23,658 nt of DNA from an uncultured Ignavibacteria bacterium. Its GTDB lineage: Bacteria; Bacteroidota; Ignavibacteria; Ignavibacteriales; Melioribacteraceae. Made by a program: the position numbers and the translations under genes. Where the stretch lies: contig CALGLM010000071.1 in assembly GCA_937930275.1 (NCBI GenBank), forward strand, positions 1 to 23,658. Direction: 5' to 3'. Positions 7,268-15,715 of this stretch are shown piece by piece; the first letter of the stretch is position 1; every line of letters starts with the position of its first letter. The notes below the pieces were generated by a model that saw nothing but the letters and a program-made list of their open reading frames with translations, ran no database searches and was not told the DNA's origin.

Positions 7268-8325
7268 AAAGGTTTCCTCGTATTGTGTCTGCTTACATCT
7301 TCAATTACACGTTCTATAATTCTTGTAGCAAATTCAATTTCTTCAAATGATATGTCAAGATGAGTGACTGCTCTAATAATTCCCGGTTTACCTTCCGAAA
7401 GCAACAACCCAAGTTTGCCGCATTCTTCAATAAACTCTTTGGAATCAAATTCTGCTACTTTAAACATAACCATGTTTGTTTGAACAGAATCAAAATCAAT
7501 TTCAAAAATATCATTATTTGCTAAATATGTTGCTAAAAGTTTTGCTTTTTTATGGTCATCACTTAGTGCTGCCAAATGATATTTTAATGCATAAATTCCT
7601 GCTGCCGCAATAATTCCAATCTGACGCATACCTCCGCCAATCGATTTTCTAACTCTAAATGCTTTATTTATCAATTCTTTAGTGCCAAGTATTAAACTAC
7701 CTACAGGAGCGCCCAATCCTTTGGATAAACAAACAGACATTGTATCAAAGTACTTGCCGTATTCCGTATATGGAATTTTCGTTTCTGTTGCCGCGTTCCA
7801 AATACGAGCCCCGTCACAATGAAAATATAAATTATGTTTACGTGCAAGTTCGTTCAGTTCTTTAATGTTAACCAACGGAATAATTGTACCTCCCGCGCGG
7901 TTATGAGTATTTTCAATAGCAATAACCTTTGTTCTGGGCATATAATACGCTTCGGTAGGTCTTATACATTCTTCTACATCTTCAACAAAAACCACACCGT
8001 TTTTACCCCTTACCGGATAAAGTTGAATTCCGCTAAGTTTAGCCGGCGAGCCGCTTTCATAGTGAAAAATATGAGCATCCGATTCACATATTACTTCATC
8101 ACCCGGATTTGTTAAAATATTTAAAGCAATTTGATTACTCATTGTTCCGCTGGGAACAAATAAAGCTGCTTCTTTGCCAAACATTTCGGCTACCATTCTT
8201 TCAAGTTTTATTACAGTAGGATCTTCTCTATATACATCATCCCCAACTTCGGCTTCATACATTGCGCGTCTCATTCCTTCGGAAGGTAATGTTACGGTAT
8301 CACTCCTTAAATCAATAATTTTCAT
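7258..8325 (-). CDS. ltaE: Low-specificity threonine aldolase
   Basis: PLP-dependent fold-type I enzyme that cleaves L-threonine and L-allo-threonine to glycine and acetaldehyde. At 355 aa it has the family length. It starts IDLRSDTVTLPSEGMR, the classic N-terminal signature. The cofactor pocket is complete: SDAHIFHYE (stacking His at about 85 or 88), FHCDGARIWNA (Asp171) and the Schiff-base lysine in CLSKGLGAPVGS (Lys202). The ATG overlaps the lnt stop (ATGA). The role is glycine supply or threonine breakdown; the exact stereochemical preference cannot be read from the sequence. Confidence 0.93.
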   Translation of the reverse strand: MKIIDLRSDTVTLPSEGMRRAMYEAEVGDDVYREDPTVIKLERMVAEMFGKEAALFVPSGTMSNQIALNILTNPGDEVICESDAHIFHYESGSPAKLSGIQLYPVRGKNGVVFVEDVEECIRPTEAYYMPRTKVIAIENTHNRAGGTIIPLVNIKELNELARKHNLYFHCDGARIWNAATETKIPYTEYGKYFDTMSVCLSKGLGAPVGSLILGTKELINKAFRVRKSIGGGMRQIGIIAAAGIYALKYHLAALSDDHKKAKLLATYLANNDIFEIDFDSVQTNMVMFKVAEFDSKEFIEECGKLGLLLSEGKPGIIRAVTHLDISFEEIEFATRIIERVIEDVSRHNTRKPLWR

Positions 8326-9965
8326 ATTTTTAATATCGCTTTTATTTTTCGTAAAATATTTATAACAAATACAAAAATAAAAAGAATTAATGAAATACCG
8401 GATACTATAAAAGGATTTTTTGTATAAAAAGTTAAATAATTATTTATCCCTACATCACCGGTAATAGTATCTTTAGTGAACATTTTTGTTTTTTTAACTG
8501 TAACGCCTAAAGGATTTATAATGCAGCTAATTCCGCCGTTTGCCGCTCGTACTACATATCTTCTATTTTCAACTGCACGTAATAAGCTTATTGCCTGATG
8601 TTGATAAGGACCGCTTGAGTTTCCGTACCATGAATCGTTGGTTACAATTGCTATTAGTTCGGCACCCTTTTTCACAAAAGAACTTACAAATTGTGAATAA
8701 ATGGATTCAATACAAATGACACTTGCTATTTTAACACTATCCGGTTTATTGTTAATTTTAATAGGAGTATTAAATACTACGGTATCTTTACCCGTATTCC
8801 AACTGGATATCCCCACTTCCCATTTAATTAAATCCCCCAAAAGCGGAATATATTCAACCAAAGGTACTTTTTCCCCAAACGGAACCAGCATCATTTTACC
8901 GTAAAAATCAGCGCTATTATTATGAGGAATAAATCTTATTACCGAATTATACGATTGATAACCGGCTTCTACTCCTTCAAATAATTTTGCATCCTTGGGA
9001 ATGTTATTTTTACCGAAGTAATAAATAATATGAGGCATACCCGTAAACAACACCACATTATTAGTATCGCAGTATTTTTTAATTTTGTTAACAATATTTA
9101 TATTTCTACCGTCTAATAAATAAACCGGTAAAGCCGTCTCCGGATAAAATAATACTTGTGCCTTTTTATTAACAGCATAATCGGATAAATTAAAGTACAA
9201 ATTTAATTGATTTTCGGTATTACCGGCTTCCCACTTGTTCCAAGGGTTTAAATTTGGTTGAATTAATCCCACTTTAATAGTCTTATTCGGTTCTTTATAA
9301 GTTGCAATTTTATATGTACCGTAACTAATCGGTAGTAATATTAAAACTATAAATACAATTAAATTAATTTTAAATGTTTTAGTTTTATTTTTATAAGCCA
9401 AGTATGTTTTAAGCAAACTAATGTTGGTAAGTAAAATTAAAACTCCTAACCCGCTTATGCCGACAACATCCAAAATCTGTATATATGAATTAAAATAAGC
9501 GGCGCTATTTCCAATGCTTAACCAAGGGAATCGAAAATCTGTAATTGAATATAAATACTCATAAGCTATCCAAAAAAAAGGGAGTAACCAAATAGCATGT
9601 GCTTTATTAATAAATTTTGATGCTAAATGATAGGCATAAACCGGAATAAAAAAAGTTAAAGGATTAAAAAAAAGTAAAACGCCTCCTGAGAGCATTAAAA
9701 ACGGATCTGCTTCTTTTGACCAACTCCCTACCCAATATAATGTAATTAAGTTTACAATAAATCCCCAAACGTATGTTGCCTTAAATAGTGTGCTCGATTT
9801 ATCGGATTGATAAAGCACCCATAAAAACGGAGCTATTGCAAAAAACAAAAAAAACGGAAACGGAATTGGGGGAAAACATAAACCAAAGGCAATACCGCTA
9901 ATAAGGATATACTTTAAGTTAATTTTCTCTTTTATTTTTTGCTGTTTTTTTTTAAATAATTTCAT
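8322..9965 (-). CDS. lnt: Apolipoprotein N-acyltransferase
   Basis: Inner-membrane enzyme that adds the third acyl chain to the N-terminal cysteine of lipoproteins before sorting to the outer membrane. The 547 aa comprise about six hydrophobic N-terminal segments, a periplasmic nitrilase-like domain and one C-terminal membrane segment. The catalytic triad is visible: Glu276 in YPETALP, Lys366 in VPFGEKVP and Cys418 in SVICIES. NRRYVVRAANGGIS is the conserved loop near the end of the domain. It is good evidence for a Gram-negative envelope. The ATG lies 1 nt after the DedA TAA, and the TGA stop overlaps the aldolase ATG. Confidence 0.95.
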   Translation of the reverse strand: MKLFKKKQQKIKEKINLKYILISGIAFGLCFPPIPFPFFLFFAIAPFLWVLYQSDKSSTLFKATYVWGFIVNLITLYWVGSWSKEADPFLMLSGGVLLFFNPLTFFIPVYAYHLASKFINKAHAIWLLPFFWIAYEYLYSITDFRFPWLSIGNSAAYFNSYIQILDVVGISGLGVLILLTNISLLKTYLAYKNKTKTFKINLIVFIVLILLPISYGTYKIATYKEPNKTIKVGLIQPNLNPWNKWEAGNTENQLNLYFNLSDYAVNKKAQVLFYPETALPVYLLDGRNINIVNKIKKYCDTNNVVLFTGMPHIIYYFGKNNIPKDAKLFEGVEAGYQSYNSVIRFIPHNNSADFYGKMMLVPFGEKVPLVEYIPLLGDLIKWEVGISSWNTGKDTVVFNTPIKINNKPDSVKIASVICIESIYSQFVSSFVKKGAELIAIVTNDSWYGNSSGPYQHQAISLLRAVENRRYVVRAANGGISCIINPLGVTVKKTKMFTKDTITGDVGINNYLTFYTKNPFIVSGISLILFIFVFVINILRKIKAILKI

Positions 9966-9966
9966 T

Positions 9967-10569
9967 TTATTTTTTATGTGCCAATTTAATTTTATACAAA
10001 ATAAAAACTAATACAAGTACTGAAATAGTTATTATAACCGCCGAATAGGTTTTAAACATTTTATCTATAGCCGCAATATTATTACCCAGTAAATAACCTG
10101 CATAAATTATTATTGAATTCCATAAAAAAGCGCTAATAATTGCAGCCAAAAACGTATTAAACAAATTTAACCTATGAACACCGGCAAAAAAACTAATAAC
10201 GCTGCGCGTGCCCGGTAAAAAGCGGTTTGAAATAATTAAATAATACCCATATTTTTTAAACCAATCGTCCGTTTTCTTTAAATCTTCTTCATTAATAAAT
10301 TTTAATCTGTGATGACGCAAAATTCTTTCGCCAAAAAAATGTCCGACATAGTACATTACAATAAATCCTAAGGCACTAAAAATGCTTGTACCTATTAGCA
10401 CATAAAAGTATTCTCCTATTCCGCTTGCAATTAAGCCTGAACCGAGAATAACTACAACATCGCTTGGTGAGGGAGGGAAAACATTTTCTACAAACGAAAA
10501 GAAAAGTAACGTTACATAAATTATTGTAGGATCTGCTTGCCTTAAAAACTCCATAACTTGTTCAAACAT
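9967..10569 (-). CDS. DedA family membrane protein
   Basis: Integral membrane protein of the DedA/SNARE-associated family, which takes part in lipid-carrier or phospholipid translocation and proton-motive-force-dependent envelope homeostasis. It has 200 aa. The family's re-entrant motif VENVFPPSPSD is at about 27-37 and the second conserved motif NRFLPGTRSVISFFAG at about 115-129, with several hydrophobic segments and a short basic C-terminus. The ATG at 10569 is chosen because it starts 1 nt after the ispF TGA with AAGG 6 nt upstream. A longer in-frame version from 10686 would overlap ispF by more than 100 bp and precede the family's usual N-terminus. Confidence 0.9.
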   Translation of the reverse strand: MFEQVMEFLRQADPTIIYVTLLFFSFVENVFPPSPSDVVVILGSGLIASGIGEYFYVLIGTSIFSALGFIVMYYVGHFFGERILRHHRLKFINEEDLKKTDDWFKKYGYYLIISNRFLPGTRSVISFFAGVHRLNLFNTFLAAIISAFLWNSIIIYAGYLLGNNIAAIDKMFKTYSAVIITISVLVLVFILYKIKLAHKK

Positions 10570-10570
10570 A

Positions 10571-11053
10571 TCAAGCCTTAAATAATAAAACAACTGCGTA
10601 AGCTTCTGCGCCTTCTTCTCTTCCTGCAAATCCCATTTTTTCGGGAGTAGTTGCTTTAATAGAAACACTATCAATATCACATTCAAGTATTTCGGCTATA
10701 ACCGTTCTCATTTGCTTAACAAACGGGAATATTTTAGGCTTTTGAAGAATTATGGTACAATCAAGATTACCTACTGCGTAACCTCTATTTTTTATTTTTT
10801 CATAAACGCTTTTCAGAAAATTTTTACTATCATACCCTTCATATGCTTTATCGGTATCAGGAAAATGTTTTCCTATATCACCTAAAGCCAATCCTCCGAG
10901 TAAAGCGTCACAAATTGCGTGCAATAAAATATCTGCATCACTGTGCCCTAAAAATCCGGTTTCCGAAGGAATTTTAACTCCTCCCAAAAACATAGTTCTA
11001 TTTTTTATTAATTGGTGCACGTCATAACCAAACCCAATTCTTATATTATTCAA
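10571..11053 (-). CDS. ispF: 2-C-methyl-D-erythritol 2,4-cyclodiphosphate synthase
   Basis: Fifth enzyme of the MEP isoprenoid pathway, converting CDP-methylerythritol 2-phosphate to the cyclodiphosphate and CMP. The 160 aa hold the zinc site GFGYDVH (Asp11, His13) and His45, the signature LGHSDADILLHAICDALLG, and KATTPEKMGFAGREEG near the C-terminus. The start is TTG at 11053: GAGG lies 5 nt upstream, the next residues (NNIRIGFGYDVH) give the normal N-terminus, and no ATG fits. The TTG overlaps the TGA of the acylphosphatase gene (TTGA), so coupling is likely. IspD is not adjacent. Confidence 0.95.
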   Translation of the reverse strand: MNNIRIGFGYDVHQLIKNRTMFLGGVKIPSETGFLGHSDADILLHAICDALLGGLALGDIGKHFPDTDKAYEGYDSKNFLKSVYEKIKNRGYAVGNLDCTIILQKPKIFPFVKQMRTVIAEILECDIDSVSIKATTPEKMGFAGREEGAEAYAVVLLFKA

Positions 11054-11337
11054 ATGTACCTCACTTCAAAATTTTTAAACTCATTTTTTGCCGGTAAATA
11101 TTCAATGGTCACTTTTGATACACGGCTATAACTTGGACCTATTTTAATTCTATTAAACAACTCTTCAATTTTAAATTTTTCCCCTTCTGCATTCGTGAGC
11201 ACTTCTCCGGTATATAAATTTTTTACATAACCTGTTACGCCTATAGCTTTTGCATTTTGATAAACAAAGTGCCTAAACCCAACACCTTGTACAAAACCAA
11301 TAGCAATAATTTCGGCTCTTATTATGTCATTTTCCAT
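11050..11337 (-). CDS. acyP: Acylphosphatase
   Basis: Small enzyme (95 aa) that hydrolyses the carboxyl-phosphate bond of acyl phosphates such as carbamoyl phosphate or 1,3-bisphosphoglycerate. The family signature GFVQGVGFRHFV carries the phosphate-binding Arg22, and the catalytic Asn40 lies in GYVKNLYTGEV. The protein ends in the usual beta strand FEVRYI. It overlaps the transporter gene upstream by 11 bp and the ispF start downstream by 4 bp. Confidence 0.93.
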   Translation of the reverse strand: MENDIIRAEIIAIGFVQGVGFRHFVYQNAKAIGVTGYVKNLYTGEVLTNAEGEKFKIEELFNRIKIGPSYSRVSKVTIEYLPAKNEFKNFEVRYI

Positions 11338-12253
11338 TTTTTATAACCAAGTTATCATAAATTTCGGCAACAATTAAACCTACAAAAATTAAAAAACACC
11401 CCAATATGCCTAATATCGTCATTCTTTCGTTTAATGCTACAAAGGCAAAAAGAGCTGCAAATATAGGCTCAAAAGAGTAAATTATACCTGCTTTTGTCGG
11501 AGATACCATTTTTTGATATTTAGTTTGTAAAATTGTATTTATTAGTGTTGCAAAAACTGCAGTGTAAATAATAGCAAACAATAAATTATTTGTAAAAACA
11601 AATCTATAATTTTCAATCGAATAATTATTTAGCACACCTGCAAATATAAAACTAAGAATTGCGGTAACAAAAAGTTGTGCAAATGTTAAAATCCAGTAAT
11701 CATATTTATTTGAAAACACATCTAAATATACAACATGTACCGCAAAAAAAAGTGCACAAAGTAATGTTAAAAAGTCTCCTGCCGTAAAATTACTACCTAA
11801 TTCATTAAGTAAAAGATATATAGATTTATTACTTCCCGATAGTATAAATATTCCCACAAATACAAATAAGGCTCCTAACAAAGCTCCCTTTGTAGGATAT
11901 TTTTTTTTAATAAAAATTTGAAAAAACGGGATTAAAACTACTAACGTTCCGGTTAAAAAACCCGATTTTGTTGCCGAAGTATATTGAAGACCGATAGTTT
12001 GTAAGGCAAACGATATAAATAGTAATACACCTAAAATTATCCCAGCTTTAATTGAACCCGAATCAACTTTTTTTATTTTGTAAAAGATAAAAGGAATAAA
12101 TAAAATAGAAGCCGATAAAAACCTGAATCCTACAAATATCATAGGAGAGGTATCGTTTAATGCTCCTTTGACAATAACAAATGTAGCGCCCCAAAAAACA
12201 GTAACAAGCAATAATGCAAATTCACCGATAAATTTATTGCTTTTTAATGACAT
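11327..12253 (-). CDS. EamA/DMT-family transporter
   Basis: Drug/metabolite transporter superfamily protein of 308 aa with about ten hydrophobic helices arranged as two EamA repeats. The N-terminal repeat begins ALLLVTVFWGATFVIVKGAL. The second has the typical KAGIIYSFEPIFAALFAFVALNE near the end. Members export amino acids, nucleotides or other small metabolites; the substrate is not readable here. The TGA stop lies inside the acylphosphatase gene, and the ATG starts 2 bp after the era TAA. Confidence 0.88.
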   Translation of the reverse strand: MSLKSNKFIGEFALLLVTVFWGATFVIVKGALNDTSPMIFVGFRFLSASILFIPFIFYKIKKVDSGSIKAGIILGVLLFISFALQTIGLQYTSATKSGFLTGTLVVLIPFFQIFIKKKYPTKGALLGALFVFVGIFILSGSNKSIYLLLNELGSNFTAGDFLTLLCALFFAVHVVYLDVFSNKYDYWILTFAQLFVTAILSFIFAGVLNNYSIENYRFVFTNNLLFAIIYTAVFATLINTILQTKYQKMVSPTKAGIIYSFEPIFAALFAFVALNERMTILGILGCFLIFVGLIVAEIYDNLVIKNGK

Positions 12254-12255
12254 AT

Positions 12256-13167
12256 TTATTCTTCGTTATGGTTAAAATATCCTAATGATTTTAATATTTT
12301 GGGATCTTTTCTCCAATTAAGTTTTTCTTTAACTCTTAATTCCAAAAAAACTTCTTTACCAACAAATTCTTCAATTTCTTTTCTTGCTTCGGTACTAAGT
12401 TTTTTAATAGCTTCCCCTTTTTTGCCTATTAATATTGATTTTTGAGTTCCCCTTTCCAACAATATTGTAGCAGAGATGTAGTCTTTACTATTTTCTCTTT
12501 CTTTATATTCTTCTACAACAACTTCGCTACTATAAGGAATTTCATCTCTGTATAAAAGAAAAATCTTTTCTCTTATAATTTCACTAACAAAAAAACGTGT
12601 GTTTTCGTTAGAAACTTGGTCATCCGGATAAAACTTTGGACCCGAAGGGAGCAGATCGATAATTTTTGATTTTAATGTGTCTATATTACTATAATAAGTT
12701 GCACTTATTGCAATTACTTCATCAAATAAATTAGTCGCTTTATTTTCTTCAATTATTTGGTTCACAATTGTTTCGTTTGCAAGGTCAATTTTATTAACCG
12801 CCAAAATTCTTTTAGGCTCTTTTAATTTTAGTGATTTAATAAAAGTCTCGGTCGAAAAAAGTTTTTCGCCTCTCGGATCATCATTCAAATCTAACAAATA
12901 CAACAAAACATCAGCATCATAAATTGATAGATTAACTATTTCCAACATCTTATCTTGCAATAAATAGTTGGGTTTTAATATACCGGGAGTATCTAAAAAC
13001 ACAACTTGATAGTCCGGTTCCGATAGTATTCCCAATATTCTTTTTCTTGTTGTTTGTGGTTTAGGCGAAGTGATAGAAAGTTTTTGCCCTAAAAAAGCAT
13101 TAAGCAAAGTTGACTTTCCGGCATTCGGATTGCCAATAATTGTAACGTAACCGGCTTTTGTATTCAT
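12256..13167 (-). CDS. era: GTPase Era
   Basis: Ribosome-assembly GTPase that binds 16S rRNA near its 3' end during small-subunit maturation. The 303 aa show G1 GNPNAGKST (12-20), G3 DTPG (59-62), G4 NKID (125-128), a G5-like ISATY, and a C-terminal KH domain with LIGKKGEAIKKLSTEAR (about 246-262) for RNA binding. It is complete and ordinary. It lies between the cysteine desulfurase and transporter genes with 2-bp gaps. Confidence 0.96.
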   Translation of the reverse strand: MNTKAGYVTIIGNPNAGKSTLLNAFLGQKLSITSPKPQTTRKRILGILSEPDYQVVFLDTPGILKPNYLLQDKMLEIVNLSIYDADVLLYLLDLNDDPRGEKLFSTETFIKSLKLKEPKRILAVNKIDLANETIVNQIIEENKATNLFDEVIAISATYYSNIDTLKSKIIDLLPSGPKFYPDDQVSNENTRFFVSEIIREKIFLLYRDEIPYSSEVVVEEYKERENSKDYISATILLERGTQKSILIGKKGEAIKKLSTEARKEIEEFVGKEVFLELRVKEKLNWRKDPKILKSLGYFNHNEE

Positions 13168-13169
13168 TT

Positions 13170-14336
13170 TTATTTTCTTTTAATCTGTTGTAATAGTTTA
13201 TTTAATACTTCTAATGTATAATCAATATCTTCTATAGTCGTGTTATAATCAAAAGAGAACCTAATTGTTCCTTTTGCGTATTCGTCACTTTTACCAATCC
13301 CTTTTATAACATGCGAGGGTTTAACCGAACCGCTCATACATGCGCTTCCCGCAGATGCCGAAACACCGTTTATATCAAGGAAAACTAAAATTGATTCGGT
13401 ATCGGTTTTATAAATCTCGGGGTCAATTGAAACACTTAAAATATAAGGGCTGCTGTTTTCGCCGGCGTTTATTTTAATTCCGTTAAAACTATTTAATCCT
13501 TCAATAAAATGGTTTTTAATGTTTTGAGCATGGAAAAAATAACTTTCGCGTGATTCACCAAAAATTTTAACTGCTTCGGCAAATCCTAATATTCCCGCAA
13601 CGTTTTCTGTTCCTCCTCTCCTATTCCGTTCTTGGCTTCCGCCTAATAACAAAGGATAAATTGGAGTACCGCTTTTAATATATGCAAATCCGATTCCTTT
13701 TGGTCCGTTTATTTTATGTGCACTTGCACAAAGTAAATCCAGATTAAGCTTTTTAACGTCAATTGAAAATTTACCAAAACTTTGCACACAATCGGAATGA
13801 GTAAATATGTCTTTATTTTTTGCTACTTTATTTAAGTTTGTTATATCGTTAATAATACCTATTTCATTATTAACATGCATAAACGATATTAGTAACGTTT
13901 TTTCGTTTATTAAGCCCCTATAACCTCTAAAATCAATATTTCCGTCCGTATCCAATTGTATTTTTTTATTACTAAATCCAAAATTTTCCAAAAACTTAAC
14001 GGAATCCAAAACCGCATGATGTTCAATAGGCGAGGAAATAATTTCTTTTTTATTTAATTCATTTTGTGCCGCAAAAGCCAATCCTCTAATAACAAAATTA
14101 TCGGCTTCGGTTCCTCCGCTCGTAAAATAAATTTCGCCGGGTTCGGCATTAATTTCGTTTGCAATTAGTTCTCTCGCTTCTTCAACGGCATTACGTGCTT
14201 TACTACCCAATGTATGTACCGATGAAGGATTGCCAAAATCATCGGTAAGATATTTTACCATTACTTCAACTACTTTTGGATGCGGTTTTGTAGTTGCCGC
14301 ATTATCCAAATAAACATTTTTTTTGCTATAGCTCAT
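13170..14336 (-). CDS. Cysteine desulfurase (NifS/IscS-like)
   Basis: PLP enzyme that takes sulfur from cysteine as a persulfide for Fe-S clusters, thio-modified tRNA or other cofactors. The 388 aa include YLDNAATTKP at the N-terminus, the stacking His106 (IEHHAVLDS), the Schiff-base Lys208 in SAHKINGPKG, and the persulfide Cys333 in SASAGSACMSGS. The short SAGSAC loop is of the group I (NifS/IscS) type, not SufS. No iscU, iscA or suf gene is next to it. With birA upstream by 5 bp and era downstream it is in the main operon, so a general housekeeping role is likely. Confidence 0.92.
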   Translation of the reverse strand: MSYSKKNVYLDNAATTKPHPKVVEVMVKYLTDDFGNPSSVHTLGSKARNAVEEARELIANEINAEPGEIYFTSGGTEADNFVIRGLAFAAQNELNKKEIISSPIEHHAVLDSVKFLENFGFSNKKIQLDTDGNIDFRGYRGLINEKTLLISFMHVNNEIGIINDITNLNKVAKNKDIFTHSDCVQSFGKFSIDVKKLNLDLLCASAHKINGPKGIGFAYIKSGTPIYPLLLGGSQERNRRGGTENVAGILGFAEAVKIFGESRESYFFHAQNIKNHFIEGLNSFNGIKINAGENSSPYILSVSIDPEIYKTDTESILVFLDINGVSASAGSACMSGSVKPSHVIKGIGKSDEYAKGTIRFSFDYNTTIEDIDYTLEVLNKLLQQIKRK

Positions 14337-14341
14337 AATTT

Positions 14342-15109
14342 TTATCTTAAACTTACATCACCAAACGAAACAGTTATAACTTCATCGTTATGTTTTAGTA
14401 TTAATTGACCGTCATTATCTATATCTTCAAATACTCCGTAAGTTTCTTTATTTTTATCAACAATTTTAACTTTTTCACCTAACATTTTACACCTTTCACG
14501 CCAAGCTTCAAGTACTTTTTTGTAATTTACATTCAACAAATCTAAAGTTTTTTCTAAATTATTTAATACTTCGCTTAACAATCGTTCGCGACTTGCAACC
14601 TTTTTTGTTTCTTTTTTAATACTTGTCGGATTAATTAAATAACTTGATGCAAAATTTGTTTGATTAACATTTATTCCAATACCTACAACAATTTTGTTTA
14701 TCTTATTATTATTTGAGATAGACTCGCATAATATACCGCATATTTTTTTTCCTTCTATTAATATATCATTGGGCCATTTTAATTCAACGTTTAACTGAAA
14801 CAAATTTTCCAATGACTGTGCAACGGCTACACCTGCAGCAAGAGTAATTAAATTTGGTTTTTCACCTATGAACGAATCCTTTAAAAGTACCGAAAACGTA
14901 AGATTTTGGTCGGGTAAAGTTTCCCAAGTTCTTCCCGAACGTCCTTTTCCCTTGGTTTGGTTTTCAACTAAAAAAACCATTCCCTCTTTATCATACTCGG
15001 GGTATGTTAATAACACCGTATTAGAAGATTCTGCTTCTTCGCAATACACAAATTGCCTTCCCAATATTTCAGTATCAAGTTTTATATCAAAATCTTCAAT
15101 TTTAAACAT
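14342..15109 (-). CDS. birA: Biotin-[acetyl-CoA-carboxylase] ligase
   Basis: Activates biotin as biotinyl-AMP and attaches it to the carrier lysine of biotin enzymes. The 255 aa contain only the catalytic and C-terminal SH3-like parts; the DNA-binding HTH of bifunctional BirA is absent, so it should not act as a repressor. Motifs: GKGRSGRTWE (54-63) for biotinyl-AMP binding, KWPND (111-115), KKICGILCES (121-130) with the catalytic Lys, and VVGIGINVN. It is the first gene of the housekeeping operon. GAGG lies 4 nt before the ATG and a promoter-like TTG-N20-TATCTTTA lies at 15171-15141. Confidence 0.93.
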   Translation of the reverse strand: MFKIEDFDIKLDTEILGRQFVYCEEAESSNTVLLTYPEYDKEGMVFLVENQTKGKGRSGRTWETLPDQNLTFSVLLKDSFIGEKPNLITLAAGVAVAQSLENLFQLNVELKWPNDILIEGKKICGILCESISNNNKINKIVVGIGINVNQTNFASSYLINPTSIKKETKKVASRERLLSEVLNNLEKTLDLLNVNYKKVLEAWRERCKMLGEKVKIVDKNKETYGVFEDIDNDGQLILKHNDEVITVSFGDVSLR

Positions 15110-15140
15110 TTTCGCCTCTTATTTTATTTTATATAAACTT

Positions 15141-15171
15141 TAAAGATAAAACTTTTTACGCATTTATTCAA
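15141..15171 (-). promoter_or_regulatory. Promoter-like TTG-N20-TATCTTTA for the birA operon
   Basis: TTG (15171-15169 on the minus strand) is followed after exactly 20 nt by TATCTTTA (15148-15141), which ends 31 nt before the birA ATG. It matches TAnnTTTG at 7 of 8 positions and has the same 20-nt spacing as the glnD and cysteine-rich gene elements. The rest of the gap to 15297 is AT-rich with no clear gene or strong terminator. Confidence 0.5.
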
Positions 15172-15297
15172 GGTACAACAAATTAAACACAGTTAACGTA
15201 ATTTTATAATTAAGTCTAAAATTTCGTTATTGAATAAATAGCTTAATCTAAACTTTAGATATTTTTGTAGAATTATTACGGAGTAAATTAACGCGTA

Positions 15298-15669
15298 TTA
15301 ATTATTTAAAAACGCTTTATTGTTTTCCGAACTTTGGAAAAGCTTTTGAGCAGGTCTAATTAACCTTTGAGCCCTTTCAATAGAATATTCGTTAAATTGA
15401 ATACAATTAAAAACTCCGGCTAATTGCCTCATGGCTTTACATAGTATATATGCTAAATTATTAGTTTCGTAATGAATACCTGCGGGAAGAAAAAAAACTA
15501 AATCAACTGCCGATATTTCTGCTAAATTTAATAAGTCGTTATAATTTAAAGTAAAAATAGTTGACTCGGGATGATATAATTTTGCTTTTTTTCTTAAAGC
15601 AAATTCCAATTTCATCCTTTCCGTTATTAGCATTACTGCTGTTGATACCGGTATTTTAAGTTCAATCAT
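15298..15669 (-). CDS. Hypothetical protein
   Basis: A 123-aa protein that I do not recognise. It starts MIELKIPVSTAVMLITERMKL. A charged, probably helical stretch (about 20-35) is followed by mixed alpha/beta sequence with a hydrophobic segment DLVFFLPAGIH (about 58-68), then a helical C-terminus rich in Gln/Arg. There is no signal peptide or obvious catalytic motif. The ATG at 15669 is chosen because it lies 46 bp after the TPR-barrel gene. The frame is open back to 15777, but that would overlap the barrel gene and add an uncharacteristic basic N-terminus. The ribosome site (AAGAAAG) is weak. It may be co-transcribed with the gene upstream. Confidence 0.6.
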   Translation of the reverse strand: MIELKIPVSTAVMLITERMKLEFALRKKAKLYHPESTIFTLNYNDLLNLAEISAVDLVFFLPAGIHYETNNLAYILCKAMRQLAGVFNCIQFNEYSIERAQRLIRPAQKLFQSSENNKAFLNN

Positions 15670-15715
15670 CTTTCTTTTTATTTTTATTATCGAAATAATT
15701 TTAGAATAATTTAGT

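Noticed and set aside
7834..8904. Several short plus-strand frames opposite the aldolase and lnt genes
   Set aside because: All are antisense to genes with intact catalytic motifs and have no recognisable product.
9967..10686. Longer DedA start giving 239 residues
   Set aside because: It would overlap ispF by more than 100 bp. The ATG at 10569, 1 nt after the ispF stop and with AAGG upstream, gives the normal family N-terminus.
15286..15303. AATTAA-N6-TTAATT inverted repeat at the end of the small unknown gene
   Set aside because: The arms are only A/T and 6 bp long, expected by chance in such AT-rich DNA, and no T-run follows.
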